Source: Curtobacterium caseinilyticum
Lineage (GTDB): Bacteria > Actinomycetota > Actinomycetes > Actinomycetales > Microbacteriaceae
NCBI RefSeq assembly: GCF_030363035.1
Contig: NZ_JAUCMN010000002.1
Coordinates: 372,001-436,000, forward strand
Direction of reading: 5' to 3'
Length of the DNA stretch: 64,000 nucleotides
Shown here piece by piece: positions 48,194 through 56,538 of the stretch. The notes under the pieces are model-generated. The model did not search any database. It was not told the origin of the DNA and saw nothing but the letters and a program-made list of their open reading frames with translations. Each line of letters starts with the position of its first letter. Positions within the stretch are counted from its first letter, which is position 1. Made by a program: the position numbers and the translations under genes.

Positions 48194-49189
48194 GTGGCAC
48201 GTACGAAGAACACGACCCCGGTGAAGGGCCGCAGCGGCAACCCGGCGAAGGCCGCTGCACCGCAGCGCACGAGGCAGCGGGCGACCGCCCGTGACTGGAT
48301 CGGCGGTGCCCGGCTCCGCACGCTCACCCTCGGTGTCGTGCCGGTCGTGCTCGGCACGGGGGTGGCCTTCGTCGACTCCGGCGAGCCGGGCGACCTCGGT
48401 TCGTACCTGGCGCGTGACCACCACCTGGCGGTCGCGCTCCTCGCCCTCGCCGTGGCGCTGTTCCTGCAGATCGGCGTCAACTACAGCAACGACTACTCCG
48501 ACGGGGTCCGTGGCACCGACGAGTTCCGCGTCGGTCCCGCCCGCCTGACCGGTGCCGGCCGGGCGAAGCCCCGCACGGTGCTCACCGTCGCGCTCGCGTT
48601 CTTCGGCCTCGCGGCCGTCGCCGGTCTCGTGATCGTCCTGCTCACCGGGCTGTGGTGGTTGCTCCTGGTCGGCGCAGCGGCGATCGTCGCCGCCTGGTAC
48701 TACACCGGCGGCAGGAAGCCCTACGGGTACAACGCGCTCGGCGAGGTGTTCGTCTTCGTGTTCTTCGGCCTGGTGGCCGTGCTCGGCACCCAGTACGTGC
48801 AGATCCGCGAGGTCACGCCGAGCGGCTGGGCCGCCGCGGTGGCGGCCGGCTTCTTCGCCTGCGCCGTGCTCATGGTGAACAACATCCGCGACGTCGACGA
48901 GGACCGACAGGCGGGCAAGCGCACGCTGGCCGTCGTGGTCGGGCGTCCGGTCGCGCGGGTGCTCTTCGCGCTCTTCCTGATGCTGCCGTACGTCGTGCTG
49001 CTCTGGTTCGTGCTGTTGTACTTCCGCACGGGCTTCGCCTACTTCTCGCTGCTGCTGGCGCTGCCCGCGCTCGCGATCGGCGTGTCGTCGAGCAAGCCGC
49101 GCGAGCTCATCACCGCGCTGCAGCTGTCGTCGTTCGCGTCGCTCGCCTACGGCGTCGTGCTCGGGCTCACCCTGGTGCTCCTGCCGTAG
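48194..49189 (+). CDS. menA: 1,4-dihydroxy-2-naphthoate polyprenyltransferase
   Basis: 331 aa. UbiA-family membrane prenyltransferase adding the isoprenoid tail to DHNA. Two Asp-rich motifs bind the diphosphate through Mg: NYSNDYSDGVRGTDEF and NNIRDVDEDRQAGKRTLAV; ARLTGAGRAKPRTV and YTGGRKPYGYNALGEVFVFVFFG are also family marks. A 30-residue basic N-terminus precedes TM1. Leaderless: TACGAT (48180-48185), 8 nt, GTG. Confidence 0.96.
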   Translation: MARTKNTTPVKGRSGNPAKAAAPQRTRQRATARDWIGGARLRTLTLGVVPVVLGTGVAFVDSGEPGDLGSYLARDHHLAVALLALAVALFLQIGVNYSNDYSDGVRGTDEFRVGPARLTGAGRAKPRTVLTVALAFFGLAAVAGLVIVLLTGLWWLLLVGAAAIVAAWYYTGGRKPYGYNALGEVFVFVFFGLVAVLGTQYVQIREVTPSGWAAAVAAGFFACAVLMVNNIRDVDEDRQAGKRTLAVVVGRPVARVLFALFLMLPYVVLLWFVLLYFRTGFAYFSLLLALPALAIGVSSSKPRELITALQLSSFASLAYGVVLGLTLVLLP

Positions 49190-49231
49190 GAGCACGGTCG
49201 ACGGTCGTCCGGCGCCGGCGCCGGCGCCGGC

Positions 49232-49555
49232 TCAGTCGTTGTCGGGCTCGGTCCGGGCGCGGTGTCGGTCGGCGTCGGAGACCGGCTGCTCACCTGCCGC
49301 GTCCGTGTCGGCGGCGTCGACGAAGTCGTCCTCGAAGTCGGAGTCCGTGTCCTGCTCCGGACGAGCCCGCCGCGCGGCGATGTCCGACGTCACCCGACCG
49401 CGCAGCCCCGGCAGGGCGATGTACGAGACGAGCAGGCCGATGAGGGCGGCGCCGATCGCGGCCCAGTACCACCGCAGGCCGATCACGAGCAGGACGGCGA
49501 GCGCCGCGGCGAAGATGCCGAGTCGGGCAAGGGTGTAGACGAGCCACGCTTTCAC
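49232..49555 (-). CDS. DUF4229 domain membrane protein
   Basis: 107 aa. Two membrane helices at the N-terminus (WLVYTLARLGIFAAALAVLL and YWAAIGAALIGLLVSYIAL) then a very acidic Asp/Glu-rich tail (DTDSDFEDDFVDAADTD). Matches the small actinobacterial DUF4229 family, often found among the men genes; function unknown. Leaderless: TAGACT (49562-49567, minus strand), 6 nt, GTG. Tail-to-tail with menA across a run of GCCGGC units (49211-49231). Confidence 0.85.
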   Translation of the reverse strand: MKAWLVYTLARLGIFAAALAVLLVIGLRWYWAAIGAALIGLLVSYIALPGLRGRVTSDIAARRARPEQDTDSDFEDDFVDAADTDAAGEQPVSDADRHRARTEPDND

Positions 49556-49633
49556 CCGATGAGTCTACGGAACGTCGGTCGTGCGTCGGCTGACGAGCAG
49601 GTCGGTCACAGGCGCAGTACCTAGGCTCTGGGG

Positions 49634-49999
49634 ATGGTCCGTCTGTGGTTGATCGTCGTCGTCGCCGCCGTGGCCTTCACGGTCTACGCGGTCATCGACT
49701 GCGCGACCATGCCGCGCCAGCGCATCCGCTCCCTGCGTCGCGGGTGGTGGGTCCTCCTGGTGGTCGTCCTGCCCGTGCTCGGCGGGGTGCTCTGGTTCCT
49801 GCTGGGTCGTGCACCGGCGACCCCCGGCCCCGGGCCCCGGTACCGTGGACCCGAAGACGACCCGGACTTCCTCGGCGGACCCCGTGCCGCCGGGTCACCC
49901 CGAACCGGAACGGACCAGGACGACGCAATCCTCCGAGACCTCGAAGACCGGTTCCGCGACCGGGACGAACGAGACGACGACCGCCCCGCCGATCGCTGA
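49634..49999 (+). CDS. PLDc_N (phospholipase D-nuclease N-terminal) domain membrane protein
   Basis: 121 aa. Two helices with the PLDc_N pattern: VYAVIDCATMPRQRIRSLRRGWWVLLVVVLPVLGGVLWFLLGR. The C-terminus is a disordered Asp/Arg/Pro-rich tail. Such small proteins recur next to menD in actinobacteria; role unknown. Leaderless: TAGGCT (49622-49627), 6 nt, ATG. Its last ~115 nt overlap the menD reading frame. Confidence 0.85.
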   Translation: MVRLWLIVVVAAVAFTVYAVIDCATMPRQRIRSLRRGWWVLLVVVLPVLGGVLWFLLGRAPATPGPGPRYRGPEDDPDFLGGPRAAGSPRTGTDQDDAILRDLEDRFRDRDERDDDRPADR

Positions 50000-51731
50000 C
50001 GGGCCCGCGGGCTCCGGCAGTCCGGCGACCGACCACGCACTCGCCCTGCTGCGGCACCTGGCGCGCGCGGGGGTGACCGACGTCGTGGTGAGCCCCGGCT
50101 CCCGGTCCCAGGCGCTCGCCCTCGCGGCGGTCGCCCTCGAACGGGCAGGCGGCCTCACCGTGCACGTCCGCCTCGACGAGCGGACCGCGGGCTTCTTCGC
50201 GCTCGGGCTCGCGGTCGAGTCCGGCCGGCCGGCCGCAGTGGTGACGACGTCCGGCACGGCCGTCGCGAACCTGCACCCGGCGGTGCTCGAGGCGCACCAC
50301 TCCGGCGTGCCGATGGTCGTCCTCAGCGCAGACCGGCCCGACGAACTCCGGGGGATCGGCAGCAACCAGACCACCGTCCAGCCGGGCATCTTCGGCCCCG
50401 CGGTCGCGTTCGTCCGCGACGTCCAGGCCCCGACGGCCGGCGGCATCGACGAGGACACCCTCCGGCAGCTCGCGCGCGAAGCCGTGGCGGTCGCCGCGGG
50501 GCACACCGGCCAGCCGGGCCCCGTCCAGCTCAACGTCGCGTTCCGCGAACCGCTCTCGGCCGGACTGCGCGCCGAGGACGTCGCAGGCGTCCCCGACGAC
50601 GAGGTCGACCTGGGACACGCCCGACGTCGGGTGCACTCCGGGCTGCCGGTCGCCGAGCTCGCACCGGACGACGCACCCGCGACGGTCGTCGTCGCCGGAC
50701 ACGACGCCGGCGAGGACGCCGAGCGCATCGCGTGGGAGCTCGGCGCACCGCTGCTGGCGGAGGTCTCGAGCGGAGCGCGCTTCGGCCGGAACCTGGTCGT
50801 CGCCTACCGCGAGCTGCTCCGCGACCCCGAGCTCGGCGGCGCGGTCCGCCGCGCCGTCGTGCTCGGGCACCCCACGCTCAGCCGCGAGGTCCCGGCGCTC
50901 CTGCAGCGGCCCGACGTCGAGACGATCGTGGTGCGCGGACCGGGAGCCGACCCGTACGACCCGGCCCGTGCCTCCCGTCCGGACGCCGCGACCACCTTCG
51001 TGTCCGACGTCCGGGTGACGGGCCGGACCACCCCCGCACACCGCGCCTGGGTGGGACGCTGGGTGACGACGAGCCGCGCGCTCCTCGGCGGGGGAGACGC
51101 CGGGCCGGACCTCGACGCGAAGCGGTCCGGGGACCGCGCCGAGCGGAACCGGTTCCTGCGGGACGAGGTCGCGCTCCGCCGTCGAGCGGTGGACCGCACC
51201 ATGCTCGTCGACGCGGTCTGGGGTGCGACGTGGCCGCACGACCGGCTCGTGCTCGGCGCCTCGCAGCTCATCCGGGTCGCCGACGCGCACGTGCCGGGCA
51301 AGAAGCTGCGCGTGCACGCGAACCGGGGGCTCGCGGGCATCGACGGCACCGTGTCGACGGCACTCGGCATCGCGGCGGCGCTCGAGCGGACGCCGGACTC
51401 GGTCGGCACGACGCGGGTGCTCGTCGGGGACCTGACGTTCCTGCACGACCTCGGCGCGTTCGTCACCGGGTCCGAGGAGCGGACGCACCGCGTGCAGGTG
51501 GTCGTCGGCAACGACGACGGCGGGGCGATCTTCCGCGGCCTCGAGGTCGCGGCGACCACCCCGGACGCCGACATGCGCCGGATGATGACGACACCCCAGC
51601 ACGTCGACGTCGAGCGGGTCGTCACGGGGCTCGGCTGGGAGTACCGGCGTGCGGCCACCTGGGGCGACCTGGAGGCCGTGCTCACCGATCCGGCGCAGCG
51701 ACTCGTCGTCGAGGTGCCGCTGACCGACTGA
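49884..51731 (+). CDS. menD: 2-succinyl-5-enolpyruvyl-6-hydroxy-3-cyclohexene-1-carboxylate synthase
   Basis: 615 aa if started at GTG 49884; GTG 49845 and ATG 49809 are alternatives, all overlapping the PLDc_N gene, and no start exists between 49999 and the first conserved residues. ThDP-dependent enzyme joining 2-oxoglutarate and isochorismate. LARAGVTDVVVSPGSRSQALALA, VRLDERTAGFFALGLA (catalytic Glu), TTSGTAVANLHPAVLEA, GPVQLNVAFREPL and GDLTFLHDLGAF, VVGNDDGGAIF (ThDP/Mg). Bases 50966-50982 match palindrome copy E over 17 nt within a linker. Confidence 0.94.
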   Translation: MPPGHPEPERTRTTQSSETSKTGSATGTNETTTAPPIADGPAGSGSPATDHALALLRHLARAGVTDVVVSPGSRSQALALAAVALERAGGLTVHVRLDERTAGFFALGLAVESGRPAAVVTTSGTAVANLHPAVLEAHHSGVPMVVLSADRPDELRGIGSNQTTVQPGIFGPAVAFVRDVQAPTAGGIDEDTLRQLAREAVAVAAGHTGQPGPVQLNVAFREPLSAGLRAEDVAGVPDDEVDLGHARRRVHSGLPVAELAPDDAPATVVVAGHDAGEDAERIAWELGAPLLAEVSSGARFGRNLVVAYRELLRDPELGGAVRRAVVLGHPTLSREVPALLQRPDVETIVVRGPGADPYDPARASRPDAATTFVSDVRVTGRTTPAHRAWVGRWVTTSRALLGGGDAGPDLDAKRSGDRAERNRFLRDEVALRRRAVDRTMLVDAVWGATWPHDRLVLGASQLIRVADAHVPGKKLRVHANRGLAGIDGTVSTALGIAAALERTPDSVGTTRVLVGDLTFLHDLGAFVTGSEERTHRVQVVVGNDDGGAIFRGLEVAATTPDADMRRMMTTPQHVDVERVVTGLGWEYRRAATWGDLEAVLTDPAQRLVVEVPLTD

Positions 51732-51790
51732 CGGGCGTCCTGCGGCCTGGGCGTCCTGCTGCCCCGGCCCGGACGCCCGGGCCTGGCCCG

Positions 51791-51847
51791 GGCGTCTGGC
51801 TCGAGCCAGGGCGTCCGGCTCGAGCCAGGGCGTCCGGCTCAGGCCAG
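51791..51847. repeat. Three tandem 19-bp palindromic units at the menD/menF junction
   Basis: GGCGTCTGGCTCGAGCCAG (51791-51809), GGCGTCCGGCTCGAGCCAG (51810-51828), GGCGTCCGGCTCAGGCCAG (51829-51847); each holds a GGCTCGAGCC-type palindrome. The third covers the menF stop codon. Between convergent genes, so probably terminator-like. Confidence 0.75.
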
Positions 51848-53098
51848 GGCGTCGCGGATCGGTCGGAACTTCAGGGCGGTCTCGGCGACCTCGCGCGCCG
51901 GGTCCGACCCGCCGACGATGCCGGCTCCGGCCCATGCCCGCACCGAGCCGTCGGCGTCGATCCGGGCGCTGCGGAGCGCGAGCATCCACTCGCCGTCCCC
52001 GTTCGCGCCGAGCCAGCCGACGGGACCGGCGTAGCGACCCCGGTCGACGCCCTCGAGCTCGGCGACCAGGCGCACCGCCACGTCGGTGGGGGTGCCCGCC
52101 ACCGCAGCCGTGGGGTGCAGCGCGTCGGCCACGTCCAGCGAGGTGGTCCCGACCGGCAGGGTCGCGCGGACGTCGGTGGCGAGGTGCCACAGGTTCGGCA
52201 GCTGCAGGCGGAACGGCTCCGGGTCGGCCCGCAGGTCGCTCGCGATCGGGCGCAGCGCCTCGAGCAGGCTCGCGATCGCGAAGCCGTGCTCCTCGACGTC
52301 CTTCGCACTCGACGCCAGGGCCTCGGCCGCCGCCCGGTCGGACACCGGGTCGGAGCCGCGGGCGGCGCTGCCGGCGAGCACCCGCGCCGACAGCTCGGTG
52401 CCGTCGGTGCGGGCGAGGGTCTCGGGGGTCGCCCCGACCAGTCCGTCCACGGCGAAGGTGACGCACTGCGGGTACGCGGCGGCGAGGTCCAGCAACACCG
52501 CACGGCGGTCCGACCCGGCCGGGAGCGTGCCGACCAGGTCACGGGCGAGGACGACCTTCTCGGCCTCTCCCGCAGCGATCCGGCGCACGGCGTCCGCGAC
52601 CGCAGCGGCGTACGCGTCCTCGTCGATGCTGCCGGGCGCGAGGGCGACCGAGACGTGTCCGCCGACCGCCGGCACCGGCACCGACGTGCGCGAGAACGCG
52701 AGCGGTTCCGGGTCGGGCGTCGTGTCGACGGCGGTGAGCCAGGCGCGGCCACGACGCTTGCCGATCACGACCCGCGGGACCACGAGCACGCTCTCCTCCG
52801 CCGAGTCGTCGGCGAACGCGAACGACCCGAACGCGACGAGCCCCGTGCCGCGGACCTGCACCGGGTCGTCCACGACGGCGTCGCGGACCAGGTCGCGCCA
52901 CACCGCCGACGCCTCGCGCATCCGGTCGGGCCCCGTGAAGGTGAACCGGAGCGCCTCACCGATCCCGACGATCCCGTCACCGTTCCGCACGAACGCCAGC
53001 GGCGTGTCCCGCAGGGTGTGGCGGAGGACGTCCCCCGGGTCGTCGAGGATCCGGGTCGAGACCGTGAGCGATGGGGCCGCCGTGGTGGTTCGGGTCAC
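51839..53098 (-). CDS. menF: Isochorismate synthase
   Basis: 419 aa from GTG at 53098; TACGAT (53105-53110, minus strand) 6 nt upstream, leaderless. Chorismate to isochorismate, first committed step of menaquinone. Chorismate-binding core: EAEKVVLARDLVGTLP, FAVDGLVGATPETLARTDG, LAGSAARGSDP, KDVEEHGFAI, DALHPTAAVAGTP, GRYAGPVGWLGANGDGEWMLALR, RAWAGAGIVGGSDPAREVAET. Could in principle serve siderophore synthesis, but its place next to menD and menG settles the role. Confidence 0.93.
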   Translation of the reverse strand: MTRTTTAAPSLTVSTRILDDPGDVLRHTLRDTPLAFVRNGDGIVGIGEALRFTFTGPDRMREASAVWRDLVRDAVVDDPVQVRGTGLVAFGSFAFADDSAEESVLVVPRVVIGKRRGRAWLTAVDTTPDPEPLAFSRTSVPVPAVGGHVSVALAPGSIDEDAYAAAVADAVRRIAAGEAEKVVLARDLVGTLPAGSDRRAVLLDLAAAYPQCVTFAVDGLVGATPETLARTDGTELSARVLAGSAARGSDPVSDRAAAEALASSAKDVEEHGFAIASLLEALRPIASDLRADPEPFRLQLPNLWHLATDVRATLPVGTTSLDVADALHPTAAVAGTPTDVAVRLVAELEGVDRGRYAGPVGWLGANGDGEWMLALRSARIDADGSVRAWAGAGIVGGSDPAREVAETALKFRPIRDALA

Positions 53099-53216
53099 GG
53101 ACCGATCGTACGCGCGCGGTCGGACGGCGGACCCCGGGCGAGTCCGTGCCACCCCTCCGTCGCCGGACCGGCCGGGCGTCCGGTCACCCCGGAGCCCGGC
53201 CCTCTAGGATGGTGCG

Positions 53217-54008
53217 GTGAGCAGAGCGGACCTGAGCAAGCGGCCGGACGAGGTGGCGGCCATGTTCGACGACGTCGCCGCGAAGTACGACCTCACGAAC
53301 GACATCCTCTCGGCGGGCAACGCCCCGCTGTGGCGCGTCGCGACGGTCCGTGCGGTCGACCCCCAGCCGGGGGAGCGGGTGCTCGACATCGCCGCCGGCA
53401 CCGGGACGAGCGCGGCGGCGCTGGCGAAGAAGGGTGCGGAGGTGACGGCGCTGGACCTGTCGGCGGGCATGATCGCCGTCGGTCGCGAGCGGCACCCCGA
53501 GATCACCTTCGTCGAGGGTGACGCAGAGCACCTGCCGTTCGACGACGACACGTTCGACGCGGTGACGATCTCCTTCGGGCTGCGCAACGTCAACGACCCG
53601 ATGCAGGCGATCACCGAGATGCTCCGCGTGCTGAAGCCCGGTGGCCGCGTGGTCATCTGCGAGTTCTCGACCCCGCCGATGGCGCTCCTGCGGTTCGGCT
53701 ACGGCGCGTACCTCAAGCGCGTGCTCCCCGGCATCGCGCGGCTGTCCAGCAGCAACCCGGCGGCCTACCGCTACCTGGCCGAGTCGATCGAGGCCTGGCC
53801 GGACCAGCAGGTCCTCAGTCAGTGGCTCCGCGGCGTCGGCTTCACGATGGTGGCGCACCGCAACCTCACCGCCGGCATCGTGGCGCTGCACCGTGGCCGG
53901 AAGCCCGTCGCGGGCGAGGTCCGCGAGTCCGTCGCCCGTCGCGCGAAGGCACGCCGCGAGCACCAGCAGACCGGCGAGCAGCCGAGCGTCGACGCCGCCG
54001 ACGCCTGA
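53217..54008 (+). CDS. menG: Demethylmenaquinone methyltransferase (UbiE/MenG)
   Basis: 263 aa. SAM-dependent C-methylation, last step of menaquinone synthesis. VAAMFDDVAAKYDLTNDILS, SAM loop VLDIAAGTGTSAAALA, ALDLSAGMIAVGRER, FVEGDAEHLPFDDDTFDAVTISFGLRN and PGGRVVICEFSTP are canonical. A 20-residue hydrophilic tail follows. Leaderless: TAGGAT (53205-53210), 6 nt, GTG. Followed directly by the polyprenyl synthase that makes the side chain. Confidence 0.95.
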   Translation: MSRADLSKRPDEVAAMFDDVAAKYDLTNDILSAGNAPLWRVATVRAVDPQPGERVLDIAAGTGTSAAALAKKGAEVTALDLSAGMIAVGRERHPEITFVEGDAEHLPFDDDTFDAVTISFGLRNVNDPMQAITEMLRVLKPGGRVVICEFSTPPMALLRFGYGAYLKRVLPGIARLSSSNPAAYRYLAESIEAWPDQQVLSQWLRGVGFTMVAHRNLTAGIVALHRGRKPVAGEVRESVARRAKARREHQQTGEQPSVDAADA

Positions 54009-54040
54009 CCGGTCCCTCGACCCCGAACACGGAGCACCAC

Positions 54041-55117
54041 TTGAACCCGAGCGTCCCGGTCGCACGTCGCGCACCGAGCCTCCGCGCCTCGCTGGGCATC
54101 GGCGAGCGGTTGTTCGCCACGCCGTCCGAGCGACGCTTCATCACCGCGGTCGACGACGGGCTGGAGCTCGTCGAACAGGGCCTCGAAGAGGCGATGCGCT
54201 CCACCGACACCCTGGCCGACACCACGAGCCGGTACCTGCTGTCCGCGGGCGGCAAGCGGATCCGGCCGACGCTGACGCTGCTCATCGCGCAGCTCGGCAA
54301 CGGTGTGACGGACGCGGTCGTCAAGGCCGCCGTCAGCATCGAGACGACGCACCTCGCCTCCCTGTACCACGACGACGTCATGGACGAGGCGCCGGTGCGG
54401 CGCGGGGTGCCGGCCGCGCACGTGACCTACGGCAACAACGTCGCGATCCTGACCGGTGACCTGCTGTTCGCACGAGCCAGCCTCATCACGGCCGACCTCG
54501 GGACCGAGGGCATCCGCATGCAGGCCGAGACCTTCCAGCGGCTCTGCATGGGGCAGTTGCACGAGACGACGGGCCCCCAGCCGGACGACGACCCGGTCGA
54601 GCACTACATCCAGGTGCTCAGCGACAAGACCGGCTCGCTCATCGCCACCGCTGCCCGCGCCGGCGTGATGTTCTCCGGGGCCGACCGGGCCTACCTCGAC
54701 GCCGTCGGCACGTTCGGCGAGAAGGTCGGCGTCGCCTTCCAGCTCGTCGACGACGTGATCGACCTGGCACCGGCGAAGGACCGCACCGGGAAGATCGCGG
54801 GCAACGACCTGCGCGCCGGCGTCGACACGCTCCCGCTCCTGCAGCTCCGTCGCCTCGCTGCCCGTGACGAGGGTGCAGCGGCGCTGCTCGCCCGGATCGA
54901 GCACGACGTGAAGGACGCCGACGACGACGCCGTCGCGTCGGCTCCGTACCAGTCCGCCGTGGCCGCACTGCGTGACCACGAGGCGACCACCGCCACACGG
55001 GCCGTCGCCGTCCGCTGGGCGGAGGAAGCCGTCGCAGCCCTCGAACCGCTGCCGGACGGCACCGTGAAGCGCGCGCTGACCCGGTTCGCCGAGTCCGTCG
55101 TCGAGCGCAGCCGCTGA
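54041..55117 (+). CDS. Polyprenyl diphosphate synthase (menaquinone side chain)
   Basis: 358 aa from TTG at 54041 (CGGAGCACCAC as ribosome-binding site), 32 bp after menG. Long-chain trans-isoprenyl synthase: SAGGKRIRPTLTLLIAQL, first Asp-rich motif LYHDDVMDEAPVRRG, GDLLFARAS, and second motif FQLVDDVIDLAPA, GNDLRAGVDTLPLL. The residues before the first motif (HLASLYHDDVMD) lack a bulky stop at position -5, consistent with a long product; chain length is not readable. Context points to the menaquinone tail. Confidence 0.92.
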   Translation: MNPSVPVARRAPSLRASLGIGERLFATPSERRFITAVDDGLELVEQGLEEAMRSTDTLADTTSRYLLSAGGKRIRPTLTLLIAQLGNGVTDAVVKAAVSIETTHLASLYHDDVMDEAPVRRGVPAAHVTYGNNVAILTGDLLFARASLITADLGTEGIRMQAETFQRLCMGQLHETTGPQPDDDPVEHYIQVLSDKTGSLIATAARAGVMFSGADRAYLDAVGTFGEKVGVAFQLVDDVIDLAPAKDRTGKIAGNDLRAGVDTLPLLQLRRLAARDEGAAALLARIEHDVKDADDDAVASAPYQSAVAALRDHEATTATRAVAVRWAEEAVAALEPLPDGTVKRALTRFAESVVERSR

Positions 55118-55157
55118 ACCACCGGGAGCACCCCGCCCGAACGAACTGGAGACATCA

Positions 55158-56528
55158 GTGCCCACCCTCCGACTCGCCATCGTCGGCGCCGGACCCGCCG
55201 GCATCTACGCCGCCGACATCCTGCTGCGCGAGGCCCACGGCACCGACGTGTCGATCGACCTCTTCGAGCAGCTCCCCGCGCCGTACGGCCTGGTCCGCTA
55301 CGGCGTCGCGCCCGACCACCCGCGCATCAAGGGGATCGTGAACGCCCTGCGCGACGTGCTCGACCGCGGCGTCGTGCGGCTGTTCGGCAACGTGCGCTTC
55401 GGCGAGGACATCACCCTCGACGACCTCAAGCAGCACTACAACGCGGTCCTGTTCTCGACCGGCGCGATCAAGGACGCCGACCTCGACCTGCCCGGCATCG
55501 AGCTCGACGGCTCGTACGGTGCCGCCGACTTCGTCAGCTGGTTCGACGGCCACCCCGACGTCCCGCGCACCTGGCCGCTCGCCGCGTCGAGCGTGGCGGT
55601 CATCGGCAACGGCAACGTCGCGCTCGACGTGTCGCGCATCCTCGCCAAGCACGCCGACGACCTGCTGTCGACCGAGATCCCGGCCAACGTGTACGAGGGC
55701 CTCAAGGCGTCCCCCGTCACGGACGTGCACGTCTTCGGCCGTCGGGGCCCGGCGCAGGTGAAGTTCACCCCGCTCGAGCTGCGCGAGCTCGGCGAGCTCC
55801 GCGACGTGGACATGGTCGTGTACGACGAGGACTTCGACCACGACGAGGCCTCGCTCACCGCGATCCGCACGAACAAGCAGGTCATGGTGATGAACCGGGT
55901 CCTGGAGCAGTGGCGCACCCGCGATGTCGGCCAGGCGAGCCGCCGTCTGCACCTGCACTTCTACGCGAAGCCCCTCGAGCTCGTCGGCGAGGACGGCCGC
56001 GTCGCGGCGATCCGGTACGAGCGGACCCGGCCGAACGGCGAGGGCGGCGTCGAGGGCACCGGTGAGGTCCGCGAGCTCGCCGTGCAGGCCGTGTACCGCG
56101 CGGTCGGCTACTTCGGATCGCCGCTGCCCGGCGTCCCGTTCGACGAGCGCACGGGCGTGATCCCGAACCGTGAGGGGCAGGTGCTCGACGAGGACGGCTC
56201 GCCGGTCCCGGGCGTCTACGCCACCGGCTGGATCAAGCGCGGACCCGTCGGCCTGATCGGACACACGAAGTCCGACGCCATGGAGACGGTGCAGCACATC
56301 GTCAACGACCAGGCCTCCTGGTGGACCCCGGCGGACCCGTCCCCCGAGGCGGTGCCGGCCCTGCTCCGCGAACGCGGTGTGGACTACACCGACCTCGACG
56401 GCTGGCACGCGCTCGACGAGCACGAGCAGGGGCTCGGTGCCGCGGAGGGTCGCGAACGCGTCAAGGTCGTCCCGCGCGACGAGATGGTCGACGTCTCGCT
56501 CCGCCGCGCCGGCTCGACGACGAGCTGA
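55158..56528 (+). CDS. Ferredoxin-NADP reductase, FprA/adrenodoxin-reductase type
   Basis: 456 aa, GTG at 55158 after CTGGAGACATCA. FAD loop LAIVGAGPAGIYAADILL, FEQLPAPYGLVRYGVAPDHPRIK (very characteristic), NADP loop VAVIGNGNVALDVSRIL, VHVFGRRGPAQVKFTPLELREL, and C-terminal GVYATGWIKRGPVGLIGHTKSDAMETV. Transfers electrons between NADPH and ferredoxins. Together with menG and the prenyl synthase it forms a redox-themed operon with 40-bp spacing. Confidence 0.94.
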   Translation: MPTLRLAIVGAGPAGIYAADILLREAHGTDVSIDLFEQLPAPYGLVRYGVAPDHPRIKGIVNALRDVLDRGVVRLFGNVRFGEDITLDDLKQHYNAVLFSTGAIKDADLDLPGIELDGSYGAADFVSWFDGHPDVPRTWPLAASSVAVIGNGNVALDVSRILAKHADDLLSTEIPANVYEGLKASPVTDVHVFGRRGPAQVKFTPLELRELGELRDVDMVVYDEDFDHDEASLTAIRTNKQVMVMNRVLEQWRTRDVGQASRRLHLHFYAKPLELVGEDGRVAAIRYERTRPNGEGGVEGTGEVRELAVQAVYRAVGYFGSPLPGVPFDERTGVIPNREGQVLDEDGSPVPGVYATGWIKRGPVGLIGHTKSDAMETVQHIVNDQASWWTPADPSPEAVPALLRERGVDYTDLDGWHALDEHEQGLGAAEGRERVKVVPRDEMVDVSLRRAGSTTS

Positions 56529-56538
56529 GCGCCGACCG

